Of a stretch of 64,000 nt of DNA, positions 1 through 9,400 are shown piece after piece. The translations under genes and the position numbers were made by a program. Location: the NCBI RefSeq assembly GCF_001875665.1, contig NZ_MLAL01000023.1, positions 92,844 through 156,843 of the forward strand, written 5' to 3'. The notes beneath the pieces were generated by a model, which worked only from the letters and a program-made list of their open reading frames with translations, was not told the origin of the DNA and ran no database searches. The stretch's first letter is position 1. Every line of letters starts with the position of its first letter. This DNA is from Corynebacterium sp. NML130628. Its GTDB lineage: Bacteria; Actinomycetota; Actinomycetes; Mycobacteriales; Mycobacteriaceae.

Positions 1-2
1 GT

Positions 3-608
3 AAGGGCCTCTCCCCCTTCTTCCTCTCGCTCTCCCTGTGGATCGGCGGCCTGGTGCTCTACATGATCCTCGCGCCGTTCTCACGCCGCGTCATCGACTC
101 CGGCACCAACCCCTTCCGCATGCTCGGCCACACCCTGCTGCCCTCCTTTATCGTCGGCTTCGTGCAAGCTGTGCTGCTGTGGCTCGTACAGGTCGTCGCG
201 ATCGGCGTCGAACCGAAGCACCCATTGGGGCTGTTTGGCGTGCTGTGGTTCGGCTCCTGGGTGTTCATGTCGATCATCCTGGCCATCAACATGGTCTTCG
301 GCCCCGCCACAGGCAGACTCGTCACCATGGCGCTCATGTCCCTACAGCTCGTGGCATCCAACGGCCTCTACCCGCCCGAAGTGCAGCCAGGGTTCATCCA
401 GTGGGTCCACGACTGGGACCCAATGCGCTTCACCGTGGACATGATCCGCGTCGCCTTCTTCGGCACCCATGCCGAAGACCCGCGCCTTCTGCGCGCGATC
501 ATTGTGCTGTCCCTCCTGGCCGTCGCCTCCTGGCTGATCGGCGCGTGGGGCATGTGGAAGCGCCGCATCCTCAACGACAAGGACATCCACCCAGAGCTCG
601 CCCTGTAG
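3..608 (+). CDS. YhgE/Pip-type membrane protein, C-terminal part
   Basis: The reading frame is already open at the left edge, so this is the 3' end of a longer gene; any start inside the window would be artificial. The visible 201 residues hold about five hydrophobic segments and end in a short polar tail (RRILNDKDIHPELAL). The pattern, with an N-terminal SLSLWIGGLVLYMI segment, a polar loop with RRVIDSG and a late periplasmic-type loop YPPEVQPGFIQWVHDWDP, resembles the C-terminal membrane domain of YhgE/Pip proteins. These ABC-2-permease-like proteins are associated with phage infection and type VII-like secretion. Family assignment is from remembered resemblance; the missing N-terminus would decide it. 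Confidence 0.7.
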   Translation, partial: KGLSPFFLSLSLWIGGLVLYMILAPFSRRVIDSGTNPFRMLGHTLLPSFIVGFVQAVLLWLVQVVAIGVEPKHPLGLFGVLWFGSWVFMSIILAINMVFGPATGRLVTMALMSLQLVASNGLYPPEVQPGFIQWVHDWDPMRFTVDMIRVAFFGTHAEDPRLLRAIIVLSLLAVASWLIGAWGMWKRRILNDKDIHPELAL

Positions 609-640
609 GGGCTCTTGCTTCTTGGCGGGGCGCTGTTGGC

Positions 641-870
641 GCACCAAATTCCTGTTTTTCTAGGTGCGGTTTTGTGTTCTCCCAGGTCGCAGATTGCCCG
701 CGATGGAATTTGGTGTCGAGTTTCCTGGTGGGGACACCAAATTCCTGCTTTCGGGAAGGTGACTCGGCATTTCCCCAGGTCGCCGGCCCTTCGTGAAGGA
801 ATGTGGTGTCACCAGGATTGCGCGAGTGATAAAAGGCGCAACCAACTTTTCACGACCTGGGTTTTTGCCT
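641..870. repeat. Composite palindromic intergenic repeat, locus A
   Basis: The 400-bp gap between the first two genes contains no gene. It holds two units bounded by inverted ends: CACCAAATTCC (642) to GGAATTTGGTG (705), and CACCAAATTCC (735) to GGAATGTGGTG (799). Each has a central CCCAGGTCG block (681 and 773). A half unit follows, with CGAGTGATAAAAGGCGCAA and a reversed CGACCTGGG (863). The same building blocks recur at 24.37-24.68 kb and 34.29-34.74 kb. From about 870 to 1000 I see only the probable promoter region of the next gene. Confidence 0.75.
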
Positions 871-1008
871 CAATTTGTCGGAAGCCTGTTTGAAGTTCAC
901 GAGTGTGGTGCGCTCCCCTACTGCGAGTGTGTTCTTCGACTGGTAGACTCGCCCCATTGTTGATACGTCAACACGTTTGGTGATTCACTACTAACGAAGG
1001 AGAACACT

Positions 1009-1431
1009 ATGTCTACATCTGCGAAGCTTGCATCCGTTGCCCTGCGCGTACCGACGGGGCTTTTCATTTTGAACTCTGCCCTGGGAAAGTTCGGCCTCAA
1101 CCGCGAGGCCGCTGAGGGTCTCCAGGGGATGGCGGCTAGCGGCATCCCTGCACTGAGCAAGCTGGATCCGGAGCAGTTCGGAAAGGGTCTCGCTGTCTCT
1201 GAGGCCGCGGTTGCTGGCGCGCTGCTTGCCCCCTTTGTGAGCAACCGCCTTGCCGGTGTGGCCCTTGGCTCCTTTGGAGCAGGCTTGTTGACGATGTATT
1301 TCAACAACGACGCCATGACTGAAGACGACGGCATCCGCCCTTCCCACGATGGTCTTTCCTTGGCGAAGGATTCCTGGCTCGTTTCGATGGGCGCGGCGTT
1401 GATGGCGCTGCCGAAGAAGCGTAAGAAGTAG
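1009..1431 (+). CDS. Small membrane protein, DoxX-like
   Basis: The 140-aa product begins at an ATG with a clear AAGGAG ribosome-binding site six bases upstream. It has an N-terminal hydrophobic segment (VALRVPTGLFILNSALGKFG), two further hydrophobic stretches around residues 70-95 and 120-135, and a basic C-terminus (PKKRKK). The layout of four short membrane segments with a Gly/Asn-rich first helix resembles DoxX-family or related small integral membrane proteins seen in corynebacteria. No catalytic motif is visible and the role is unknown. It is monocistronic and ends at a strong terminator shared with the convergent surface-protein gene. Confidence 0.6.
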   Translation: MSTSAKLASVALRVPTGLFILNSALGKFGLNREAAEGLQGMAASGIPALSKLDPEQFGKGLAVSEAAVAGALLAPFVSNRLAGVALGSFGAGLLTMYFNNDAMTEDDGIRPSHDGLSLAKDSWLVSMGAALMALPKKRKK

Positions 1432-1455
1432 CCGTTTAGGTTTTCTTGCAAGAAA

Positions 1456-1494
1456 AACCCGGCCCGCGCACCGTGTTGGTGTGCGGGCCGGGTT
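1456..1494. terminator. Bidirectional rho-independent terminator
   Basis: AACCCGGCCCGC (1456-1467) pairs perfectly with GCGGGCCGGGTT (1483-1494), and the stem extends further by ACC/GGT. T-rich sequence follows on the plus strand and an A-run precedes it (T-run on minus). It lies between two convergent genes and can serve both. Confidence 0.9.
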
Positions 1495-1532
1495 TTGTTA
1501 TGCCCTGGCCTCAGCCTGAGGCGGAGTCAACG

Positions 1533-4500
1533 TTAGTTGTTCCCCGCTGGCTTGGTTTTCTCGGAAGGCTTTGCTTCCTCGGCTATCTGGTTGCCCTTCT
1601 TGGAAGAACCATCAATCAGGGTCTGGTTGCCGGTTGCCTTGCCCAGCTGGTAGGAGGAGGTTGCCTCGTCCACACCACAGCTACGCAGGACAAGGTCCGC
1701 GATGAGCAGACCGGCGGTGATGGCACCAAGGGCGCCACCAGCAAGACCAAGCATCTGTGGGTTCGCGACCTGGAACGCACCCTGCAGACCAGCGGCGGTC
1801 TCTGCGCGGTCGCGGTCGTAGATACCCAGGCCACGCTGGATGTCATCATTTGCACGCTTGATCGCGGCGTTGACCTGTGCGTTGAGGTGCTCCAAACCTG
1901 GTACGCGCACCTGGGACAGGATCGCCAGCGGAACCATCAGCAGCAGTGGCGATGCCATGCCGACCAGGCCAGCGATGCACTTCGGGTCCTTGAAGTTAGC
2001 ATTCGAGGAACCGGACTGATCAACGGTGATCTTGACATCAGTCCTGGTATTGAGCGGGGTCGACTGCAGTGCGTTGCCCTCGACGAGGATGTCGAGCCAG
2101 TATTCACCATCTACCTTCGGAGGAAGGATCCACTTACCGTTCTCAAACCGCGGCTTCTCAAAGTTACCGTTCTTATCTTCAGTGCGCTCCTTGTTCTTGA
2201 TATTGAACTGAAGCTTGCTGAAATCGAACTTAGACTTCGACTCAGGGTTCACCTCGATGATGTACTCGCCCTTTTCGTTGCGAGTGACCTTAAACAGGCC
2301 CTTTGGATCTGCGATGTTGGCGCCTGCAGAAGTAGACCAACCCTGTGGCAGGACAGAGACATTGTACTTGGTCACCAGATCGCCACTCGGGTTACGCTCC
2401 TCGACAACGATGGTCTGGTGCGCGGCCGCCGGTTTCGGCGTGACTACGAACTTGCCGTCCTTTGCGCTGCTGGAGACAAGGTCAGCACCCTTGGAAACAA
2501 CGAAGGTGTTCTTCGGGTCAGCAGGTGCGAACTCTACGTCCTGACCAACCAGCGCACCGGTGTTGATTTCCTTGTACTTGCGCTCCTTACCCGGCTTGAT
2601 GTTCAAGGTGTAGCGAGCCACAACGTTGCCATTGGGGTCAATTTCTTGAACAACGCCAGACTTACCGGCAGTGCCAGCCTTCGGCTTCGCCACCCACTCC
2701 GTAAGCTTCTGGCCCTCGCTGTTTACAGAGCCGCTATCAACTGTCTTGGTTTCGAAGTTCTCAGCACCGCTCGCCCACACGATGGTGTTCGGGTTGATCT
2801 CAAGTGCTCGGAACTCAGAGGTCTCCGGCAGGTCAAGGGTACGTGCGCCCTTACCGTCGCCAGCGCCGACGGTAAACACATAGTTCGCGTAGACACCACG
2901 GTCGTCAGCAACCTGGAATGTGAAGGTCTTGCCTACCGCGCTTTCCTTCGGCTTGACTGCGAAAGCGCTGCCCTGCTCAGACACCTCGAAGAATTCGCTC
3001 ATCTTCGTTGTGATATCCGTGAGGTTGCTCTTGCCTTCAGCAGTTGCACCGGTCGAATCGGCCGAAGCTATTGAGCCATCGAGGAGTTTGAAGATCTTAT
3101 CGCCTTCGTAACGAGCAAGCTTGGCCACACCGTCAGTGGTGATGGTGCGCTCAATAGTTTTGTTCGTATCGCGGCCAGGCTTCAGGTTGAACGTGTAGCG
3201 CTCGAAAATGTAGCCGTCCTTCGTACGGTTCTCGACGACGACCTCTCCGTCCGCGTTACGCAGCGGCTTCAGTTCCATCGTGGAACCGTCCTCTGGCTTG
3301 GACTGCAGCAGCTCTCCACCTTTGACCAGCTTCAGGTTGGTTCCCTGGATAGCCATGTCGTTATCGGTGGTGATGTCGTGCTTGAGTTCCTTGACCTCAC
3401 CCGGCTTGACCTTTACGACCCACTCAGTGACGACAAGTTCAACGTACGGCTTGTTGCCGTTGTTCGGATCATGCTTGATCTTGTCGCCGACCATGTCAGG
3501 GTACGCGAGCTCCGCGTTACCGTGGTCCTTCGGCTGGTTCTGGTCGTCGATGCTGTACCAGCGAATGGTTTCTTGCACGCGAACAATGCCTTCAGCACCA
3601 GGTTTGAAGCGGAAGCGCATGTCGGTGATGTCGCCGTTCGCGTTCTTCTTCTCTTCACCCGCAGAGATGATCAAATCCTCGCCCTTGACGACGCGAAGGT
3701 TGTTGTTCTTCTCATCACCGGTACGGATCGTCATCAGTGAACGATCAATTACATCGCGAGAGCGGGTCTCCTTATCCAAGGAGTCTGCATTGCGTGCTGG
3801 GTTGATCTGGATGTTCCATACACCACGCAGCTCGCCCTTCTCGTCGTGTACCTGCACGACGACCTTGCTGACATCGCTTGCGTTCGCAGCAGCCTCAGTT
3901 GGCTTGATGACCCACTTGCCGTTCTCCTCGGTCAGCGTCGCATAGTCCGTGCCGTTGCCCACAATTTTGGCGGTGAGCTTATCCTGCTTGTCGATCTCAA
4001 CCTTGCCGTCGTGGTTAATGATGACGTCGCGGATGTCTGGTCCAGCATTCGGGTCCTTCTTCACAATGAAGGTGAACTCGTACTTGCGACCATTCTCATC
4101 GACGAACGTGACGTGTGCTTCACCCTCGGAGCCCTCGTTCGGGACAATCTTCCAATTGTCGCCGTCCTTCACGATTTCCTTGATCACCTTATTTTGATCG
4201 GAAGTGATCTCGTACTTGGTGCCGCCACGGCGCTCAACGTAGCCGACCGAGGTGTCAGCGATCTCGCGTGTGACCTTGTAGGTGGAGTTGAAGTTCTCGA
4301 TCGTGATGATGTTTTCCTTCTCAACACCATCCTTCGAGGTCACCTTCACATGCACTTCGCCCTGAACGTTCTTGTCCTTCGGCGTGACAACGATGTTACC
4401 GGCACCGTCGTCCTCAACCTTGGCGATGTCACCGCCCTTGAGAACCTCGAACTTGTCGCCCTTCTCGATCTTGATGAGCTTGGTGCGATCAGAGCCACCC

Positions 4501-6101
4501 TGATTGATGTTGTAGAAGTAGTTGTTGACAATCTTGTTGAGGTGCTCAATCTCGCCCGTACGGTCGTTGATCTGCAGCTCGTAGATGTACTCGTTGCCGT
4601 TTTCATCGGTAACAACAATCTCAACAACACCGGACCCCTTGAAGCCATCCTTTGGCTTAATGATCAGGTTGTTGTTCTTATCGCGGTCCACAATGACCAG
4701 GTCGCCACCACGAGTGATGCGCCAGGAGTAGCCCTGCTTCTTCAAATCGCCCATGTCAAGGATCTTCTTCTCATCCTTGTGACGAATGTCGATCGTGTTG
4801 TGGATCTCGTGAACTTCCTTGACGATCTGGGTCTCGTATTCCCGGATAATCTCCTTCACGTTCACGTTCGTGGAGGTCGTCGTGGTCGTCGACTGCGCGG
4901 TGGTCGTCTCAGTAACGTCAGACGGTACGACCTCAACTGTCGTTGGGACGGTCGTGTACTCAGTCAACGTCGTAGGAGTGGTGTGCTCCTTGACCGTGGT
5001 GACCACTGGCGACTCAGTAACGGTCGTGGTGGTCTTTACTTCCTTACCAGGAATTGTGGACGTAGTGACATACGGTTCTGGCGTCGTAGTCCTCGTGGTG
5101 GTGAACGGATCACCATTCTTGCGAACCGTTGTCACGTACGTCGATGGCTCCGGTGTCACCGTCTTCGTAATCGTGCTCGGCGGCAGCGTGGTCGTCGTCT
5201 CGCTGGTGATCGGTGGGACCTTCTCCCAACGGGTCACCGTCGTCCCCGGTACCTGCGTCACCGTGGTAACAGTGCTCTTTGGCAGGGTCACGGTGGTGTT
5301 CGTGTACTTCGGCGTCGATGGCTTTGGCGGCTTCGGCTTCTCCAGGCCAGGCTGGGACGGAATAATCAGTCGCTGCGTGGTGTATTGACGCGTATAGCTC
5401 AACGACAAGTTATAGTTGTTCGGCACTAGAACGACGAGGAACTGCTCGTCACTGACCTTCTTCCGAATCTCTGCGATTGCAGCTTCATCGGTGGTGATGT
5501 AGTAGGTCGACGCTGAATGCTGCCGCGTGCCCGGAATCCGCTCGACCTTAAACCCTGTCAGCTGGGTGAACATTTTGGCCTGGTCAGGCTTGTGGTAAAT
5601 ACCCTCACGAACCAGCTTCAACGAATCAGGGTTATTCGAAAGAAGCGCCTGCATCCACGTCATCTTCTGCTTGACGCCGGCGAAATTGCCTTCACGCTGA
5701 TCCTTCAGGACTGCTTGCATCAGGTTGATGGCGCCTTTTTCGACGTCCTTGTTAATACCTTCGCCAACACCGAAGTGGCCGGATTTACCGGTCAGCTTTC
5801 GGTAGGAGTACCCAGACGGATTGTCCCAGGGGTTTCCAATTCCCCAGTCAATGCACCAACCCGGACCATACTGCGTTGCCAGCAAGTCAGTATCTTTATC
5901 AATATCCCTTGGGTACTTCTTAGCCCAAAGTGCTTGCTCCTGCTTCACTTGCTGGAGCGTCGCAGGATCAAGTTGTTCGTATTGGCTAGTCACCGCGAGA
6001 TCTGCGCTCGCGTTTGGTGCAGCAACATGGACGGTACCGACGGCCATAACGCCTGTAACCAGGCCCGCCATGATTCGCTTCTTAAGATGTGCGTTTTGCA
6101 A
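1533..6101 (-). CDS. Giant secreted surface protein with thioester-like head and beta-repeat stalk (paralog 1)
   Basis: About 1522 aa from a TTG start at 6101, chosen because AAGGA lies 8 bases upstream and translation then gives a proper signal peptide (basic LKKR, hydrophobic core, cleavage near NASA|D). The head (about 35-255) contains WCID with Cys83 and MQALL with Gln151. Both are conserved in the neighbouring paralog and fit the Cys and Gln motifs of bacterial thioester adhesion domains; this is inferred. A Thr/Val/Pro-rich stalk follows (about 262-415), then many 70-100 aa beta-type units with recurring patterns such as GDLVIV, KPKDG and VTDENGNEYIY (about 420-1370). The last 148 residues carry two hydrophobic segments flanked by cysteines and the block SQVRVPGLE...IQRGLGIYDRDRAE; there is no LPXTG motif. 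Probably an adhesin or other cell-surface fibre. Confidence 0.85.
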   Translation of the reverse strand: MQNAHLKKRIMAGLVTGVMAVGTVHVAAPNASADLAVTSQYEQLDPATLQQVKQEQALWAKKYPRDIDKDTDLLATQYGPGWCIDWGIGNPWDNPSGYSYRKLTGKSGHFGVGEGINKDVEKGAINLMQAVLKDQREGNFAGVKQKMTWMQALLSNNPDSLKLVREGIYHKPDQAKMFTQLTGFKVERIPGTRQHSASTYYITTDEAAIAEIRKKVSDEQFLVVLVPNNYNLSLSYTRQYTTQRLIIPSQPGLEKPKPPKPSTPKYTNTTVTLPKSTVTTVTQVPGTTVTRWEKVPPITSETTTTLPPSTITKTVTPEPSTYVTTVRKNGDPFTTTRTTTPEPYVTTSTIPGKEVKTTTTVTESPVVTTVKEHTTPTTLTEYTTVPTTVEVVPSDVTETTTAQSTTTTTSTNVNVKEIIREYETQIVKEVHEIHNTIDIRHKDEKKILDMGDLKKQGYSWRITRGGDLVIVDRDKNNNLIIKPKDGFKGSGVVEIVVTDENGNEYIYELQINDRTGEIEHLNKIVNNYFYNINQGGSDRTKLIKIEKGDKFEVLKGGDIAKVEDDGAGNIVVTPKDKNVQGEVHVKVTSKDGVEKENIITIENFNSTYKVTREIADTSVGYVERRGGTKYEITSDQNKVIKEIVKDGDNWKIVPNEGSEGEAHVTFVDENGRKYEFTFIVKKDPNAGPDIRDVIINHDGKVEIDKQDKLTAKIVGNGTDYATLTEENGKWVIKPTEAAANASDVSKVVVQVHDEKGELRGVWNIQINPARNADSLDKETRSRDVIDRSLMTIRTGDEKNNNLRVVKGEDLIISAGEEKKNANGDITDMRFRFKPGAEGIVRVQETIRWYSIDDQNQPKDHGNAELAYPDMVGDKIKHDPNNGNKPYVELVVTEWVVKVKPGEVKELKHDITTDNDMAIQGTNLKLVKGGELLQSKPEDGSTMELKPLRNADGEVVVENRTKDGYIFERYTFNLKPGRDTNKTIERTITTDGVAKLARYEGDKIFKLLDGSIASADSTGATAEGKSNLTDITTKMSEFFEVSEQGSAFAVKPKESAVGKTFTFQVADDRGVYANYVFTVGAGDGKGARTLDLPETSEFRALEINPNTIVWASGAENFETKTVDSGSVNSEGQKLTEWVAKPKAGTAGKSGVVQEIDPNGNVVARYTLNIKPGKERKYKEINTGALVGQDVEFAPADPKNTFVVSKGADLVSSSAKDGKFVVTPKPAAAHQTIVVEERNPSGDLVTKYNVSVLPQGWSTSAGANIADPKGLFKVTRNEKGEYIIEVNPESKSKFDFSKLQFNIKNKERTEDKNGNFEKPRFENGKWILPPKVDGEYWLDILVEGNALQSTPLNTRTDVKITVDQSGSSNANFKDPKCIAGLVGMASPLLLMVPLAILSQVRVPGLEHLNAQVNAAIKRANDDIQRGLGIYDRDRAETAAGLQGAFQVANPQMLGLAGGALGAITAGLLIADLVLRSCGVDEATSSYQLGKATGNQTLIDGSSKKGNQIAEEAKPSEKTKPAGNN

Positions 6102-6377
6102 CGGCTCAATCCTTAAAAATCGTAGGAGATATTCGAAGCAGCCTGAAGACCATCTGAACACGGATCCACAAACTGACAGACATTTATTCAATCACAAAAA
6201 TCTCCCTGAAAGTAGTCCACAACGCCCCCACCACCACAAAACCACACAAACACCCATGAAAACCCCACCAAACACACAATAAAATCCCCCTGACCAGCAC
6301 CTTCATAAAAGCTGGCAAAGTATGCAACAAAAACGTGATCTATCACACGCAAAACAACACCGCCACCAAACAGGGGG
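6055..6377. repeat. 323-bp direct repeat, copy 1
   Basis: This stretch covers the first codons of the surface-protein gene, its ribosome-binding site, leader and promoter. It is identical to 10859-11181 except for one base (C6355 versus T11159). Identity stops sharply at both edges, since the coding sequences diverge at 6054/10858 and the flanks differ after 6377/11181. Such near-identity in non-coding DNA next to clearly diverged coding sequences indicates recent gene conversion or duplication. Confidence 0.95.
6302..6346 (-). promoter_or_regulatory. Putative promoter with upstream inverted repeat (copy 1)
   Basis: On the minus strand TTGTTG (6325-6330), a 17-base spacer and TATGAA (6302-6307) form a plausible promoter, giving a leader of roughly 190 bases. 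Five bases upstream lies the 12-base inverted repeat GTGATCTATCAC (6335-6346), centred near -46, a usual position for an activator. The TGTGA/TCAC halves are 4 bp apart rather than the 6 bp of GlxR/CRP sites, so I do not call it GlxR. The same block is at 11106-11150. Confidence 0.45.
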
Positions 6378-6432
6378 GCCACGGTCACCTGGTTTACCTC
6401 GTGAAATCCCGACCGCGACAAGCTACGAATGC

Positions 6433-6466
6433 AAAAAGACCCCTCCCCGTGCGGGAAGAGGTCTTT
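6433..6466 (-). terminator. Rho-independent terminator after the second surface-protein gene
   Basis: Read on the minus strand, GACCTCTTCCCG pairs with CGGGGAGGGGTC (two wobble pairs) around a short loop and is followed by TCTTTTTGC. It lies directly after the stop codon at 6478 and before the promoter repeat of the next gene. Confidence 0.85.
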
Positions 6467-6477
6467 GCTAGAAGCGG

Positions 6478-9400
6478 TTACTGCTTAGGTGCCTCCGGGG
6501 CTGGCGTCTCGGTGGTCGGGACCTGGGTAGCGGTCCTCACCGCATCCCCCTTCTTGGAAGACCCGTAGATCAACGTGTCGTTACCCGTAGCCTTACCAAT
6601 CTGGTAGGACGAGGTCTTATCTCCCTGGCCACAGGAACGAAGCACTGCATCCACGATCAGCAGACCAGCAGTGATCGTTCCAAGCGCACCGGCCGCCAGG
6701 CCAACCAATTCAGGGTTCACCACACTGAACGCATTCTGGACGCCTGCGGCGCGCTCTGCACGGTCACGGTCGTAGATGCCCAGACCACGCTGGATGCGAT
6801 CGTTTGCCTCACGCACAGCGGCGTTTAGCTTGCCCTGGATGCCCTCCAGGCCCGGCACACGGACCTGAGAGAGGATACCTAGCGGAATCAGCAGCAACAG
6901 CGGCGAAGCGATGCCCACCAGCGATGCAATGCACTTACCGTCAGAAGACCCAGCAGCGTTCTGCTTGATCGAGATATTCACAGAGTAATCAGACGCAACA
7001 CCGTCAGTGATGACCTTGAATTGAAGGTGCGTAGTACCAGGCGTGATGCCACCCTTGCCCGGTTTAATCGTGATTGAGCCGTCCTTGTCATTCGGCACAG
7101 TCATGTCCGGGTCGACAGGCTTGCAGTTATTCGGGCCCTCGCAGACCTTGATGCTGCCTCGGTCGATAGAACCACCCTTCGGAGGAACGATACGCCAGGA
7201 CCCATCTGGGTTCGGGCTGACGTCGGAGTTACCAGGCTTGACAATGACGTTGCCCTCAGAGGTGGCCGGAACATCGACGTCGATGATGCGGACCGGGTTA
7301 CCGTTGCTGTCGACTTCCTCAATCTGTACGCGGCCGGACTTGCCAGGACGTGGCTTCAATGTGAAGCTGCCAGGCGTGGTCGGGATCTCCTCGATGATGT
7401 CCTCGCCTCGCAGAACGCGGAAGGTGTTCTTGCCCTCACCTGGTGTGATCTTGTCCGTCAGCTTCGGCTGGTAGATACGACGCTCTTCGACGAACTTCAG
7501 CGCACCACTATCCTCAGTGATAGTGATGTTGTGCTGCTTGACAACCTTTCCGTTGTTGTCCTTTTCAACAACTACGACCTTGCCACCCTTCGACCCTTCC
7601 TTCATGCGGAGAGTGAAGTTGTTCTCGGAGTCCTTGACAATCTCAACGTGCTCCTGGCCCTCAACAACCTCGTACTTGTGGTTGTTGACGATCGTGACGT
7701 CGAAGGTGCCTTTCTCCGTGATCGTGTAGGAACGTTCGATCTTACCGGAGGAGCTGGAGCCGCCCTTGCCCTTCGTGATGTTCAGGATGAACCTCTGGTA
7801 GACGTTGCCATCCTTGTCAGTGACCTCAACGACAACCTTGCCCTCAGCGCCGTCCTTCGGTGTGAGAGTCCACTCGTCGCCCTTGTTGGACAGGTCGGCG
7901 AGGTTGCCACCCTCAACGATATTCATGGTGTCGCCTGGGTTGACGTTCGAGGTGAACTTGTCATCGGACGTGATCTCGAAGGAGGTCACGTTTGGTTCGT
8001 TCGGCGTCACGTTGTAGATGAAGCGCTTGATCGGCAGGCCACGCGAGTTCTGAATCTCGATGGCAACCTTGCCGGAAACGGCCTTCTTCAACGTCAGCGT
8101 CTGGTCGCCCTGTGGGTTGACCTTTCCATCCAGAAGATCCGCGCCAGCGATGACGACGAACTCCTGGTTCTTATTGACGCCAGGAAGGGTCAGTGACGAG
8201 CCTGCTGGAAGGTCGCGCTGAGTCTCATCAACCTTGGCCTGGGTGACCTTGATGACGTGCTCGATAAGCTCGTGGCCGCCTGCGGACTTCTCCACGACGC
8301 GGAACTCACCGACGAAGTCGGAGTTCGGCATGAGGTAGAACTTGTTCGGGTCGTTCTCGTCCTTGACCCAGCTGAAGTTATCCGTGCCATCAGGGAACGT
8401 GAACTCGTTACTGCCAAGACCCTTCGTGAGGACCAAGGTGCGGCGGTTCGAAATCTCGGTCTCGACGGTCTTCTTCTCAGGCTTCGCTTCCTGTGGGGTG
8501 ACCACGATGGTGTAGACGGCAACCAGCTGGCCGTTGGAGTCCTTGACGTGTGCAACGATCAGGCCTTCGCCATTCGGCTCGAGGGTCCATTTGCCGTCGC
8601 CTTGCAGCTGCGCGTCGTCGATAAGCTCCTTGCCGCGAACGATCTGGAGTGTGTCGCCCTTTTCGCCCTCAAGCTCAACCTTGTCGCCAACGGTAATGAT
8701 CTCCGTCTTGGAATCAACGAGGACGTTGCGTCCGTCGCGGATCTCCAGGGTGAAGATGAAGGTCTCGCCCTTGTCGTTCTTCACGCGGACGACAACCGTG
8801 CCGTTCTTTTCAGCCGCCTCAGCCTTCGGGGTGAGGAGCCACTGGTCACCCTTCTTCTCCAGCGTCTGGACGAATTCCTTGCCCTTGAGGATCTCAGGCT
8901 CCCCGACGATGTTGTCAACCTCGATCTTGTACGAGGAGACGTTACCGATCACACGGGACTGGTTGTATTTGTTCGGCTTGGTGTCAACGTTGAATTGGTA
9001 GTTCTCTTCGTTACCGGTCGGCTTACCGTCCTTGTCCACCTCGAAGACCTTGATCTTCACTGTTCCGGTGATGACGCCATCCTTGACGTTAACGCGCAGT
9101 GTGTCGCCATCCTCGGTGGTTGTCACCAAATCTTTGCCCTCGGTGACCTCGTACTTCCAGCCCTTCGGAATGTTGATGGACTGGTCAAGGCCCGTGACGG
9201 ACACGTTGAAGAAGTGATTGTTCACGCGAACAGTCTTCTCAGTGGTCTTCTGGGAGTCTTTGTTCACCACGTGAATCGTGTACTCGTAGCGGTTGCCGTC
9301 ACCGTCGGAGATGACGATGCGAACATCGCCTTCACCCTGCTTCTTCGGGGTGATAACAAGGCGGTTGTTTTCCTTCTTGACGTCAACCAGACCGTTGGAG

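Noticed and set aside
1533..1980. LPXTG-type sortase anchor in the large surface proteins
   Set aside because: No LPXTG-like motif is found. The C-termini are hydrophilic after two hydrophobic segments, unlike sortase substrates.
6102..6191. In-frame extension MNKCLSVCGSVFRWSSG upstream of the surface-protein signal peptide (also 10906-10995)
   Set aside because: It would bury the signal peptide behind 30 residues with no ribosome-binding site. The TTG at 6101/10905 has AAGGA 8 bases upstream and gives a standard signal sequence.
6335..6346. GlxR (CRP-type) binding site upstream of the surface proteins
   Set aside because: The half-sites TGTGA and TCAC are separated by 4 instead of 6 bases, so the dyad geometry is wrong.
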